Assembly (NCBI GenBank): GCA_922989275.2
Contig: OV277861.1
Coordinates: 18,128,540-18,192,539 of the forward strand
Direction: 5' to 3'
DNA: 64,000 nt
Source: Gari tellinella
Lineage: Eukaryota > Mollusca > Bivalvia > Cardiida > Psammobiidae
The notes under the pieces were generated by a model. It ran no database searches. It was given only the letters and a program-made list of their open reading frames with translations, and was not told the DNA's origin. Within the stretch, counting starts at the first letter, position 1. Every line of letters starts with the position of its first letter. A program made the position numbers and the translations under genes. Positions 43,581 to 53,099 of this stretch are shown in pieces.

Positions 43581-43879
43581 AATTTTTGAGTACATCAATT
43601 TAGAATTGTCAAAGCTGATAACAAGTCATCTGACAGAGGTATTTTATTGGACACGAAATAGTGTGAGGGTTATTAAACATTTAAGAAGAGTTGATATTCT
43701 TCAATACATTTTATGATATATCAGCATAGACATAATAGACATTTGAGAAGAAATATCATTGGCCATCTTTCTGTTTTCATAATTAGTGACAATCTGAAAA
43801 TTGAAATATTGAAATTGATGTTGAAAAACCTGGATCTTAATGTCTGTTACAAAACTTCTTATAAAGATTGACGCAATCA

Positions 43880-43951
43880 TGTTTCTAGTCTTGAAAACAG
43901 GTGATTACATAAAGCAGGTTGAAAATAAAGCAGTAAAGCTATCATCTGGAA
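43880..43951. repeat. Family C/H3 fragment
   Basis: TTCTAGTCTTGAAAACAGGT, then TAAAGCAGGTTGAAAATAAA and a GCTATCATCTGG tail; the hairpin right arm is missing. Confidence 0.5.
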
Positions 43952-44156
43952 AGATACTGGAGATGATCTGTGTTTTAAGTTCATGACGTTCTAGGTTGGG
44001 ACTACATTCCTAAAGTATGAAAATAATAAGAGGCCAAACAAGAGTAATGAATTAATAACTCTGCCCATTATGCTATTTCAATAACTTAGTGTTTCATATA
44101 ACAACCATTCACAACATTACCACTTTTCTTGTTGTTAGGATATATTGATACTTTTT

Positions 44157-44219
44157 GCAAACAGTGAAGACAAAATATAAGACAGCTCCTGAAGGAGTAT
44201 GATCAGGTTATGCACTGAG
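44157..44219. repeat. Decayed H2 hairpin
   Basis: CAAACAGTGAAGACAAAAT and GATCAGGTTATGCACTG arms round GCTCCTGAAGGAG. Confidence 0.5.
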
Positions 44220-44261
44220 TTTTCTGTCTGACATGAACCTGACTCTATCTTTTATTAGTGG

Positions 44262-44584
44262 GTTCTGCTATACTTTCAGCCTGCTTTAACCCTTTGAACT
44301 GTAGTCCTGCATATAGGAGTCTTTTTCAAACAATGTACATGTGAATAGTACACTAACTTGTCAATGCAAACAGTGAAGACCCAGATCAGAGGGCTCCGAA
44401 AGGAGCCCTCTGATCTGGGTCTTCACTGTTTATCATAATGCCAAACAATGACAAAAACAACCCATAAAAAGGTCAGAAATGGACTAGACTAAAATGGAAA
44501 TTGGAGTTGTCCATTTAAAGTTTCAGGGAAGAAAGAGTTAAGCTACCATCTGTTAGGATATAGAAAATATTTCTTAGTGTCATG
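44262..44584. mobile_element. Family C fragment split by a family B MITE
   Basis: TATACTTTCAGCCTGCTTTAA left of the insert joins GCTACCATCTGTTAGGATAT on its right, reconstituting the base of an H3 hairpin and its flank. The left half of this family C copy is missing. Confidence 0.75.
44286..44541. mobile_element. Family B MITE inserted in an H3 hairpin
   Basis: TTAA both ends; CCCTTTGAACTGTAGTCC and CAGGGAAGAAAGAG. H2 hairpin 44367-44432 perfect round CTCCGAAAGGAG. The target TTAA is the one at the foot of the H3 hairpin (CTGCTTTAAGCTACC). Confidence 0.85.
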
Positions 44585-44829
44585 CAGTGGAGAATCTGTT
44601 ATTCTTTCCCGTTTAAACGCAAACGTACGCAAACGCAAAGCACTAAAACGTTGAAAAGAACAACTTTTGGACAATTCTGATAAATCTTGTTTATCTTGGT
44701 GGCAAACAGTTTGGAGCCTGATCAGACGCCGGGTTACCCGGCGTCTGATCTGGCTCCAAACTGTTTGCACTGCAAATAATAGTTTAGCGTAAACGCGTTT
44801 ATTGGGAAAGAATAACAGATTCTCCACTG
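44585..44829. mobile_element. Family E MITE
   Basis: CAGTGGAGAATCTGTTATTC and its inverse at the right, followed by TA (left flank TG). H1b hairpin 44703-44767 with GGGTTACCC centre. GTTTAAACGCAAACGTACGC lies inside the left half. Confidence 0.85.
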
Positions 44830-44893
44830 TACATGTTTATGCATTTATAGCTTAATATGGTGAGGATCAAATAAAGAATGCTTACTCTTAGCT

Positions 44894-45156
44894 TTAAACC
44901 CATTACCCCATAGCCTATTTCTAGTACTGAAGATTGGTGACCACTTAAAGCAGGATGAAAGTAAAGCAGAATGCACTTTAAGGCACAATTTGCTTTACTT
45001 TCAGTCTGCTTTAAGCTACAATCTGTTAGAATATAGAAAATATTTCTTACGATACATATTCATAACTATATAATAGTGGACCTATTTTCTTCAGAGAAAG
45101 ACTTCGTAACTTAAAGTCATAAAAAGCCATATTTATGGGGGGAATTAATGGCTTAA
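44894..45156. mobile_element. Family C MITE
   Basis: TTAA both ends; ACCCATTACCCCATAGCC left, TTTATGGGGGGAATTAATGG right. H3 hairpin 44944-45015. Confidence 0.8.
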
Positions 45157-45293
45157 ACCTCATTGTGCAGGAGTGGAGTATTATATATCATAATTTTGAA
45201 AACCATGTAGACCCAGAGTCCCCTCTGTGTTCCAAATTAAATTTATTAATAAGTTTATAACACAGAAAGTGGAAATAAAGTGGTTAACTCTTT

Positions 45294-45534
45294 GAACCCT
45301 AGTCCCGCATATAGGCGTCCTTTTCAAACAATGTTCATGTGAATAGTAGACTAGTCCTATGCAAACAGTGAAGACCCAGATCAGAGGGCTCCGAAAGGAG
45401 CCCTCTGATCAGGGTCATCACTGTTTGTCATAATGCCAAACATTGACAAAAACAACCCTTAAAAGTCTGAAATAGACTAGACTAAAATGAAAACTGGAAT
45501 TGTCCATTTAAAGTTTCAGGGAGGAAAGAGTTAA
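45294..45534. mobile_element. Family B MITE
   Basis: TTAA both ends; CTCTTTGAACCCTAGTCC and CAGGGAGGAAAGAG. H2 hairpin 45362-45427 round CTCCGAAAGGAG. Confidence 0.9.
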
Positions 45535-45546
45535 ATCATAGACCCC

Positions 45547-45781
45547 TTAACTCTTTGCATGCTAGCAGCGGATATATGTTCCACAGTGATTACCTTTGCA
45601 AGCAGTTGGATCCTGATGAGACGCCAGGTAACACGGCCTCTCAATAAGATCTAAACTGTTTGATATAATCTGACCCTGTTTTTAATTTTATTTCTTTTAA
45701 TTTCTATTTTTAGGACAATAGCAGACAACAATATTGTTGCAGACGACAAAATTACCCAGCATGCAAAGAGTTAAGGTTCAA
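45547..45781. mobile_element. Family A MITE with perfect ends
   Basis: TTAA + CTCTTTGCATGCTAGC and CAGCATGCAAAGAG + TTAA. H1 hairpin 45599-45662 has a changed right arm (GGCCTCTCAATAAGATC). GTTGCAGACGACAAAATTAC precedes the right end. Confidence 0.9.
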
Positions 45782-45926
45782 ATGGACAACTCCAGCTCCC
45801 CAACAAGTCGAGTCTTTAAAAATTCTTTAAAAATATTTTTTAAGTCTTTTTGCAAATGTCAAGTGTACTCTTGATAGGTACACAGTAAAGGTTGTGTATA
45901 GTTGTTGCAGGGGTTCAATGGGTTAA
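45778..45926. repeat. Family B remnant sharing a TTAA
   Basis: Begins at the TTAA of the previous element with GGTTCAAATGGACAACTCC and ends GGGGTTCAATGGG-TTAA; the H2 hairpin is gone. Confidence 0.6.
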
Positions 45927-46310
45927 ACACAGGAAATAATGATTTCATTAACTGAACTATCTTAATACCAGAGAATAGGCGGATAAATACCATGACCAGA
46001 TAAGAACTCTCTCAAATTAGAATTCTTTCATTTGCCAAATCCGCTACTCATGAATTTTGAATACTAAGTACATGTTGATCTGGTAAAGAACTAATGGACA
46101 CTATCACGAGGATCTAGTTAATATTTTATGCTGAAGGAAAGCCCAACGTCATAAAGTGGAATTGCATAATGTATAGTTCTATTTCAATATGATCTTTGAT
46201 CACCGAGTGCTTCAGCTATAGACCATTCAGCGAAAAGATCGCCTAAATATTTGTTTTGCATGAGCAAACCTATTTATTCATGGCCCAGAATATGTGTATT
46301 ACGGGTACTA
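45927..46310. other. Low-copy stretch
   Basis: No repeats recognised; contains ATGATCTTTGATCACC (TCF-like core) and GAGCAAACCTATTTATTC (forkhead-like). No coding frame. Confidence 0.3.
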
Positions 46311-46455
46311 TGGGCTCCTGTGAGATAAGGGAAGTAGTTCAATAACTAAAATCTTTTCCTGCATCAAATCCTATGGTGTGACTACTCATTAGAACTGTCT
46401 CGAAGAGACAATTCTAATGAATAGTCACATCATAGGGTTTTACGCAGACACAAAG
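46311..46455. mobile_element. Family G MITE, right end missing
   Basis: TGGGCTCCTGTGAGATAAGG left. H5 hairpin 46370-46436 well paired. Sequence breaks at GACACAAAGG into a family A copy. Confidence 0.65.
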
Positions 46456-46662
46456 GTGAATATGTGCTGGGTAATTTTTTTATATGTAAAAAGTCATCAG
46501 TAACTATTCTTAAAATAGAATTTTCTAATATTCTTTTCATAATGTCAGAGTCATCATAGTGTCAAACAGTTTGGATCCTGATGAGATACGGAAAAATGCG
46601 GCGTCTCATCAGGATCAAAACAGCTCTCAAATATAATCAATATTCAGCTGATAGTGTGTTAA
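46456..46662. mobile_element. Family A MITE, reverse orientation
   Basis: ATGTGCTGGGTAATTTTTTT left (outer end lost), TTCAGCTGATAGTGTG-TTAA right. H1 hairpin about 46563-46626 with a damaged left tip (GATACGGAAAAATGCGGCG). Confidence 0.65.
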
Positions 46663-46879
46663 GATTTAAGTCTCACAAAACATTAAACTTGAACATCAAT
46701 AAAAAGTTTTGTTTATATAATTATTATGATGATTGTTTTGTAAATATAGTAAAGAATGAGTCACCTTTTCAATTTTGAGCAGATAACAATTAATGTATCA
46801 AATGATATTTTAAATCACCATCCAAAGGATATACCCTTATTATGTGACTATTTAACACAAGTTTACTTCTATTTGCAAT

Positions 46880-47065
46880 CAATTTTCAATCAGATCAAAA
46901 ACCAGATTACTCAGAGTCTGTCTGATCAGGATCCAATCTGTTTGCAACTCATATTCACGGAACATCATTAAAAATGAAATAAAAAAATGTTTGTTTTTTG
47001 GTTACTGATTTTTTTTGCAGATGACATTTCAACAGCAGACGACAATTAGGCGGGAAATGGGTTAA
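46880..47065. repeat. Family A remnant
   Basis: AGATTACTCAGAGTCTGTCT and GATCAGGATCCAATCTGTTT right arm, the CAGCAGACGACAATTAGG block and GGGAAATGGG-TTAA right end. Confidence 0.6.
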
Positions 47066-47264
47066 CTAGATAAGCCACATTTCGCTAGCTATTGATGAAC
47101 ATTGAAGCAACAAGACAGGATTTGCGATAGCAGCAAGATTCATTACGTATAGCCATGCTGATGGTGTTCGTCATGCAAGTGGCGACACCTAGACGACAAG
47201 CACAGACACAACGAAACATGGCTTTTTCTGCGAGGGACTTCCATCAGCTACCCCACTCTGCTGA
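47066..47264. other. Low-repeat stretch
   Basis: Balanced sequence (TAGCCATGCTGATGGTGTTC); nothing recognised. Confidence 0.3.
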
Positions 47265-47515
47265 TTAACTCTTTGTGCCCTAGTCCCGCATATAGGCGTG
47301 CTTTTCAAACAGTGTACATGTGAATTGTACACATGTCCTATGCAAACAGTGAAGACCCAGATCAGAGGGCTCCGAAAGGAGCCCTCTGATCAGGGTCTTC
47401 ACTGTTTGCCATAATGTCAAACATTGACAAAAACCACCCTTAAAAGTCAGAAATGGACTAGACTTAAATGGAAACTGGAAAGGTCCATTTAAAGTTTTAG
47501 GGAGGAAAGAGTTAA
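47265..47515. mobile_element. Family B MITE
   Basis: TTAA both ends; CTCTTTGTGCCCTAGTCC and TAGGGAGGAAAGAG. H2 hairpin 47343-47408 round CTCCGAAAGGAG. Confidence 0.9.
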
Positions 47516-47632
47516 CGCAAAATTAAATCAGCAGGCAAATGAACCATTTGAACAATACAGCAAATCTTTTATTAACCCACCACCTAGAAGAAGACCTATT
47601 TGCAGTATCCAATACATAAAGTTTTTTGGGGT

Positions 47633-47707
47633 TGCTAAATGCAGGATAAAAATAATGCAGAAAGCTCCTGTAGGAGCTTTCTGCATTATTTTTATCCTGC
47701 ATTAAGC
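47633..47707. repeat. H4 hairpin, nearly perfect
   Basis: GCTAAATGCAGGATAAAAAT pairs with ATTTTTATCCTGCATTAAGC; tip AAGCTCCTGTAGGAGCTT. Family F ends not visible. Confidence 0.75.
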
Positions 47708-48274
47708 AGTAATTAGTCATAAAATATCTCTATGCTACTTCACTGAGTGATGGCTTAATACAAGATGGACTGTAGCATAAAAAAAGTCGCCATAGCGCCA
47801 TACTGTCAAAAGGGTTTGCTGCTCCATGCCATTAGAAGACATTTGGCCAATGGAAGGCAAGGAAAGTCAAACACTGGCAATGCAAGATTGTCATTAGGTC
47901 AGATTAATGTTTCATACGGTCTTACATCATTTCATAGTTATTCATCAAATTAGTGGCAGTTTTGACATACAGTTATTCTCATGCTTGATGGCAAACCTTG
48001 CCAAAAACCCATCAACAGACTTACAGTGATACATGTACAATATACAGTAAAACCTCACTATTACGACTGAAGGATAATTGATTATATAATAGAGAGGTGA
48101 CAGCTTAAAGCAAGGTGACAGTGAAACAGAAAGCTCCTAAAGGAGCTTTCTGTTTCACTGTCACCTTGCTTTAAGCGGTCACCTATCGTAAACACCCTAA
48201 TAATTAACAACAAGAGGCCCATGCGGGCCTAAATATCGCTCACCTGGAATACCAACACCAGGGTCATGTGACCC

Positions 48275-49440
48275 CTGGGGTGGGCTCACTTTTCACCCCA
48301 GAGACATAATTTCAAAATTCTTGCTGATGAACTTGAAAAAATATTTTGTACATGGATGGTTTCAGACAGAAATCTATTTTTAGCTAATATGACCCAGATA
48401 TGCAACATACCCGAACCATTTCAGCAATATTGGTAAAGAACATCTAAAAGTGTCACTATGCTAAATATCAAAGTTCTTGCCATAGTAGTTTCAGAGACGA
48501 ATATTTCACTACATAACTCTATGTAAAACTGCGACCCCTAGGGCCTTGGCTGTTTTAACCCCGGGGGCATAATTTGAACAATCTTGATAGAGGACCTAAA
48601 GATGATGCTTTGTGCCAAAAATGTAAGCTCAGGGTACTGTGGTTTCAGACAAGAAGATTTTTTAAGATTTCATTGAAAAAATCTATTTTTAGCTCCTGTG
48701 ACCTAGATATGCAACTGACCAGAACCATATTTACAATATTGGTTAAGGGCTTCTAGAAGTGTCATCATGCCAAATATCAAAGCTCTGACCATATTAGTTT
48801 CAGAGATAAAGATGTTTGAAGATTTCACTACATAACTCTATGTAAAATTACGACTCCCAGGGCGGGGTAATTTTTTACCCCAAGGACATAATTTGAAAAA
48901 TCTTGATAGAGGACCTGTAGATGATGCTTTGTGCCAAATATCTAAGCTCAAGGTTCTGTGGTTTCAGACAAGAAGATTTTTTAAGTTTTCATTGAAAAAA
49001 TCTATTTTGAGCTCCTGTGACCTAGATATGCAACTGACCAGAACCATATTTACAATATTGGTTAAAGGCTTCTAGAAGAGTCATCATGCCAAATATCAAA
49101 GCTCTGGCCATATTAGTTTAAGAGAAAAAGATGTTTGAAGATTTCACAATATAAATCTATGTAAATTTACGACCCCCGGGGCGGGGTCATTTTTTAACCC
49201 AGGGACATAATTTGAACAATCTTGATAGAGGACCTGAAGACGATGCTTTGTGTCAAATATCTAAGCTCAGGGTACTGTTGTTTCAGACAAGAAGATTTTT
49301 TAAGTTTTCATTGAAAAAATCTATTTTTAGCTCCTGTGACCTAGATATGCAACGGACCGGAAATGTTTGGAAAAATTTGAAAGAAGACCATATAAGGATC
49401 ATTCAGGCCAAATTTGGTAAAAATCTATCCAGTAGTTTCG
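48275..49440 (+). repeat. 319-bp tandem units
   Basis: The CATAAT block recurs at 48305, 48568, 48887 and 49206: spacing 263, then 319 and 319. Each full unit has TTTCAGACAAGAAGATTTTT and GACCTAGATATGCAACTGAC. Three open frames of 60-81 codons are the same repeat frame. Confidence 0.9.
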
Positions 49441-49526
49441 GAGGAGATGTCGTTTAAAGAAATTGTTGACGACGAACGAACGAACGGACGGACGAACGAC
49501 GGACGACGGACAGAGGACGATCAAAA

Positions 49527-49560
49527 TAGCTCACCTTGGCACTACGTGCCAGGTGAGCTA
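49527..49560 (+). repeat. Terminal hairpin of the tandem-core element
   Basis: TAGCTCACCTTGGCAC and GTGCCAGGTGAGCTA pair with one extra T, loop TAC. Confidence 0.8.
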
Positions 49561-49662
49561 AAAATTAGTGGTCTATATAAAGAGGTTTAACTGTATTGGT
49601 GAAGTTCTTGAAAGGTTTTCTTATCTCTTAGCAGGCTAGCTAGGGAGCCGTGATAACCTTTG

Positions 49663-49820
49663 CAAACAGTTTGGATCCTGATGAGATGCTGCATAATGTT
49701 GCATATATCTCATCAGGACCCAAACTAAAGCGCATTCTGTTTACTTTCAACCTGCTTTAAGTGGTCACCTAATTTCAAAACTTTTAGAAACAGCAAACAG
49801 GCTACAGGGTAATGGGTTAA
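49663..49820. mobile_element. Chimera of a family A left half and a family C right half
   Basis: H1 hairpin 49663-49726 (with an insertion in its tip, ATGTTGCATATATCTC) runs straight into AAAGCGCATTCTG, the right arm of H3 from its apex, and on to GGTAATGGG-TTAA. A family A-like AGCAGGCTAGCTAGGG flank precedes it. Confidence 0.75.
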
Positions 49821-50061
49821 TATTATTTAAATAACCATCCTTTTAACTAATTTGTTGGGTTTTTTTTTGTTCAATTCAATGAATGCATGTGTTTCAAACT
49901 AATTTAGTTTTTTGGTTTAAATGAGGTTATGCATTTTAGATAATTTAGTTCTTGGTTCAAATGTTTCATAATGTCATGACAAAGAGTAAATTGGAATTTA
50001 ATAATGCTTCAATTTTTAATTTTCTAAATGGATACTTTCTGTCATAATAAAACATGTATCA
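49821..50061. other. AT-rich stretch, nothing recognised
   Basis: Low complexity with TTTGGTTTAAATG / TTGGTTCAAATG similarity; no gene. Confidence 0.4.
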
Positions 50062-50275
50062 TTAAACCATTAACCCATAGCCTGTGTCTAGGTTTGAATA
50101 CAGGTAGGTTGAAAGAAAAGCAAAACATGCTCAATGCCCATTCTGCTTTCCTTTCAGCCTGCTTTAAGCTACCATATGCTAGCAAACAGAAATAATTCTT
50201 ACAGTATGAAATGGAATTATTTTCTTCTGTGGAGGAATGAAATGTAGGCGTAAAAAGACGTATTTATGGAGTAAA
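50062..50275. mobile_element. Family C MITE, right end lost
   Basis: TTAA + ACCATTAACCCATAGCC; hairpin about 50105-50168 (AGGTTGAAAGAAAAGC / GCTTTCCTTTCAGCCT). Breaks at ATGGAGTAAA into half of a family G element. Confidence 0.7.
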
Positions 50276-50370
50276 TCGAAGAGACGATTCTAATGAGTAG
50301 TAACACCATAAGGTTAAATGCAGAGATAAAGATTTTAGATTTTTAAATACTCCCCTTATCTGGAGCTCTG
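50275..50370. mobile_element. Right half of a family G MITE
   Basis: Begins TCGAAGAGACGATTC, the apex of H5, and continues to CTTATCTGGAGCTCTG. The entire left half is missing. Confidence 0.8.
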
Positions 50371-50930
50371 GAATACTCAGCAGGAGAAGGGCAATAGATC
50401 TATAATAGATAATCCTCTTATTTCAAAGTGGGAGGGGCAGATTCTCAAACCCATCCGTTCAGTGTACATTTCCAGCAATACACCGTTCCAAAGATAATAT
50501 TTAGTAAATCACTCTTCCTCTACATTGCATCCTACTTTTTGACTCGAGGGAGCCAGCATCGGGTGACAAATCCAGAAACAAAAATACATTTGCATTCGGC
50601 CTTAAACTTCCATAATGGGACTTTTGATAACAAGTAAAAATCAAGACAAATGAAACATTTGAAGTGTCGATCAAAAAAGAGTGCAAAACATATTTGGATC
50701 TCTCCGGGATACGTTGAAAAGTAATTTCCATACAAATCGTGAAAGAGTATCACAATAGCCATCACTAATATCTCCCAAGAGGTGATGATAAATTAGAAAA
50801 ATTGTAAAACATGGCGCCCGTCACAGTGTCCGATGCGATACAGCGAAATCCCACATGATATTGATAATCTCGTCATCTGATTTAACCTTATAACCGTAGA
50901 AAATGATAATTTCAGATATTTTGCAAATAG
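50371..50930. other. Low-repeat stretch
   Basis: Overlapping short frames on both strands (50428-50765) have no recognised domain; GTCACAGTGTCCGATGCGAT near 50820 is low-copy in this window. Confidence 0.3.
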
Positions 50931-50933
50931 TTG

Positions 50934-50988
50934 GGATCCTGATCAAGCCGCACTATACGTGGGGCTTGATCAGAATCCAAGCTATTTG
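50934..50988. repeat. H1 hairpin variant
   Basis: CAAATAGTTGGGATCCTGAT / ATCAGAATCCAAGCTATTTG. The stem shows paired change (CAAATAG / CTATTTG) and a shorter tip (CAAGCCGCACTATACGTGGG). Confidence 0.7.
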
Positions 50989-51278
50989 TAGCTAACATCA
51001 CAATTATGCAAAATCTTAAAGGATGTGTCAATTTTATCAAAATCAAAAAATGAGTTTACAAGGAGATAGCATCTATTTGACATTTACAAGGACAAATAAC
51101 ACAAGAAATTACTGCTCATATGAAATGGTCTGCTTTACCAAGAAAAACAAATTTGTCAAATGTTTTGATCAACAGATCTTATCAGAATGTACACCGTTAT
51201 CTTGGTATATGACTGAAAAAAGACTGTACTGTGACTAATCACAATGTCAAATGCTTTCAGTGTGCCAAAATGTACTAC

Positions 51279-51470
51279 CAGGGCTCCAGATAAGAGAGAG
51301 TAAACTGAACAAATCCCACATTTTCTCACTCATTTCAGCACCAAATCCTATGGTGTTACTACTCATTAGAATCGTCTCTTCAGACGATTCTAATGAGTAG
51401 TGACACCATAAGGTTTGATGCAGAAATAAAGATTAAAGTTTTTAAAATACTCCCCTTATCATGGGTCTTG
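51279..51470. mobile_element. Family G MITE
   Basis: CAGGGCTCCAGATAAG left; CTTATCATGGGTCTTG right. GTACTAC occurs at 51272-51278 and 51473-51479. H5 hairpin 51347-51413. It lies against the left end of the next family F element. Confidence 0.8.
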
Positions 51471-51478
51471 CAGTACTA

Positions 51479-51681
51479 CAGTAAAACTCCTCTGTTACGA
51501 ACACTAAAAAGGAGTCTTATTAATTGTATGAAAGACAGGTGACAGCATAAAGCAAGGTGAAAGTAAAACAGACAGCACCTAAAGGAGCTTTCTGTATGTT
51601 TGCCTTGCTTTATAAGCAGCTGCATGCTTTAAACACAAAATAATTAAATTAATTTGTGGTGGAAATAGAGAGGTTCTACTG
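51479..51681. mobile_element. Family F MITE
   Basis: TA + CAGTAAAACTCCTCTGTTAC and GAGAGGTTCTACTG + TA. H4 hairpin about 51541-51620 with a damaged right arm. Confidence 0.8.
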
Positions 51682-51720
51682 TAGTTATTTTCTAAGTGTA
51701 AGCGAACCACTGAATGAATA

Positions 51721-51806
51721 AGCAGCTTAATAGAGATAAAAGTAATGAAGAAAGCTGTTAAAGGAATTTTGTGCATTACTTTGTTTCTGCATTAAGCTAT
51801 CACCTG
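51721..51806. repeat. Decayed H4 hairpin
   Basis: AGCAGCTTAATAGAGATAAA and GTTTCTGCATTAAGCTATCA arms with a drifted tip. Confidence 0.6.
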
Positions 51807-51961
51807 GTCCTTGAGACTAAAACAACACTGTCTTGGTAATGGTATTTTAACATAGACATATTTTATTTGGTAACTTATACACATTGTATCTCGTTACATC
51901 AGCATATATAAATCAAATTGTTTACCAGGTCAAATCATATGAATCATTTGAATTTAGTATT

Positions 51962-52206
51962 TTAACTCTTTCAACACTAAGTAATTCTAATGGGTTATTA
52001 GGGTCCCTTGTAGAGGATCTTTTTAGTTACCAAAACATGAACCAGTCTACTTGGAATTTTTTGTTGTTTAAAAAATACTGATCTAAATCAGCAAACAGTG
52101 TAGACCCAGATCAGAGGGCTCCTATAGGAGCCCTCTGATTAGGGTCTACAATGTTTGCAAATGTAATGAGTATATTTTAAACAGGTCCATGGTGTTGAAT
52201 AGTTAA
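51962..52206. mobile_element. Family D MITE
   Basis: TTAA both ends; CTCTTTCAACACTAAG and GGTGTTGAATAG. H2 hairpin 52092-52157 nearly perfect round CTCCTATAGGAG. Confidence 0.85.
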
Positions 52207-52229
52207 TGCAAGCTTGACTGTACAGTTCA

Positions 52230-52480
52230 GTGTGCAGTATCTAAAACATTGCTTGCTTTTTTATTTGAACAAGATGTTCCTAAATCATAGAAAGAACTTG
52301 TATTGTGATCTATACATAATATATTACAATATTGCATGACCTTGACCTTTGACCTTCTGCCGTTAAATGAAAAAGAATATAGGATGAACAATATATAGGA
52401 AACTGTATGGTGGAAAACCATCATTTGGCATTACTGAATCAGAATGACCTTGACCTTTGACTAACTGGCCGCAAAAGTAA
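52230..52480 (-). repeat. AGGTCA-rich tandem element
   Basis: ATGACCTTGACCTTTGAC occurs at 52336 and 52444 (108 bp apart). On the minus strand 52343-52355 is a perfect AGGTCA-A-AGGTCA (DR1). Confidence 0.65.
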
Positions 52481-52595
52481 TAGGGGCCATCCATTAATTC
52501 ATGACAGATCTCCCTACCATATATGAGAACTGTAGGTTGATTAGGAAGGGCCAGTTATTGATCAGACAGCATTTGTGTTGCATGCTGCCCAGCTA

Positions 52596-52826
52596 CAGGG
52601 CTGCCATAAGTTGATAAAGAAAATCTTAAGATTTCAAATCTTTCAATTTTTCAAGAGCGATTTTCCGAAATATACCTTTAACCCATAGTCTGTTTCTAGT
52701 TTCTAAGACACGTGATGCTCAAAGCAGGTTGAAAGTAAAGCATTTACTTTCAGCCTTCTTTAAGCTTCCATCTGTTGGAATAAAAATCCGAAGATTTCGG
52801 AAAAATCCGGAGAAATGGCAGCTCTG
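52596..52826. mobile_element. Family H MITE with 6-bp target duplication
   Basis: CAGCTA at 52590-52595 and 52827-52832. CAGGGCTGCCATAAG / AATGGCAGCTCTG ends. It contains a shortened H3 hairpin with family C flank (CCCATAGTCTGTTTCTAG...CCATCTGTTGGAAT) in the same place as the 26.2-kb copy. Confidence 0.85.
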
Positions 52827-52923
52827 CAGCTACATTCCCAATGCCACCCCTTTTATGATTGAAATGCTAGATCTGCCTCTGTACTGTTGCAAATATGTTT
52901 AAAATTGTTAGCATTTCTTCTTG

Positions 52924-52989
52924 CAAACAGATCTTGATCCAGATCATACACATACTTTCTTGGTGTTTGATTTGGATCCAAAATGTTTG
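52924..52989. repeat. Decayed H1 hairpin
   Basis: CAAACAGATCTTGATCCAGA and TTGATTTGGATCCAAAATGT arms. Confidence 0.6.
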
Positions 52990-53099
52990 CAAATGCAAAA
53001 AACCTATGCTTATATAGCATTGCAAGGGTTCCAAAAACCACATTGTACATCTGCGAAACGCGGTTATTCATTCATATACTTGAAATCCTTTCATACATT

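Larger units (their letters stand above)
48209..49564. mobile_element. Bivalve tandem-core element (Helentron/pearl-like)
   Basis: Starts AACAAGAGGCCCATGCGGGC with a small GGCCCATGCGGGCC palindrome, has short inverted GCTCACCTGG / CCAGGTGAGC near its ends, four internal units, a GACGGACGAACGACGGACGA run at about 49484-49512, and a terminal hairpin before CTAAAA. The 3' hairpin plus CTAA end suggests a rolling-circle element, but no 5' TC or Rep gene was found. Confidence 0.75.
48045..49593. mobile_element. Family F MITE split by a tandem-core element
   Basis: TA + CAGTAAAACCTCACTATTAC left and ATAAAGAGGTTTAACTG + TA right. Hairpin 48095-48184 (AGGTGACAGCTTAAAGCAAG base, CTCCTAAAGGAG tip) is nearly perfect. 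Removing the insert leaves about 200 bp, the normal family length. Confidence 0.85.

Noticed and set aside
44543..44827. Family E frames of about 80-96 codons as a conserved gene family
   Set aside because: The frames at 44543, 54650, 55273 and 61544 are translations of family E MITEs across their palindrome; similarity follows from the DNA repeat.
48574..49457. Three similar 60-81-residue proteins in tandem
   Set aside because: They are the same frame of the 319-bp tandem units of a mobile element, with no selection visible beyond the DNA repeat.
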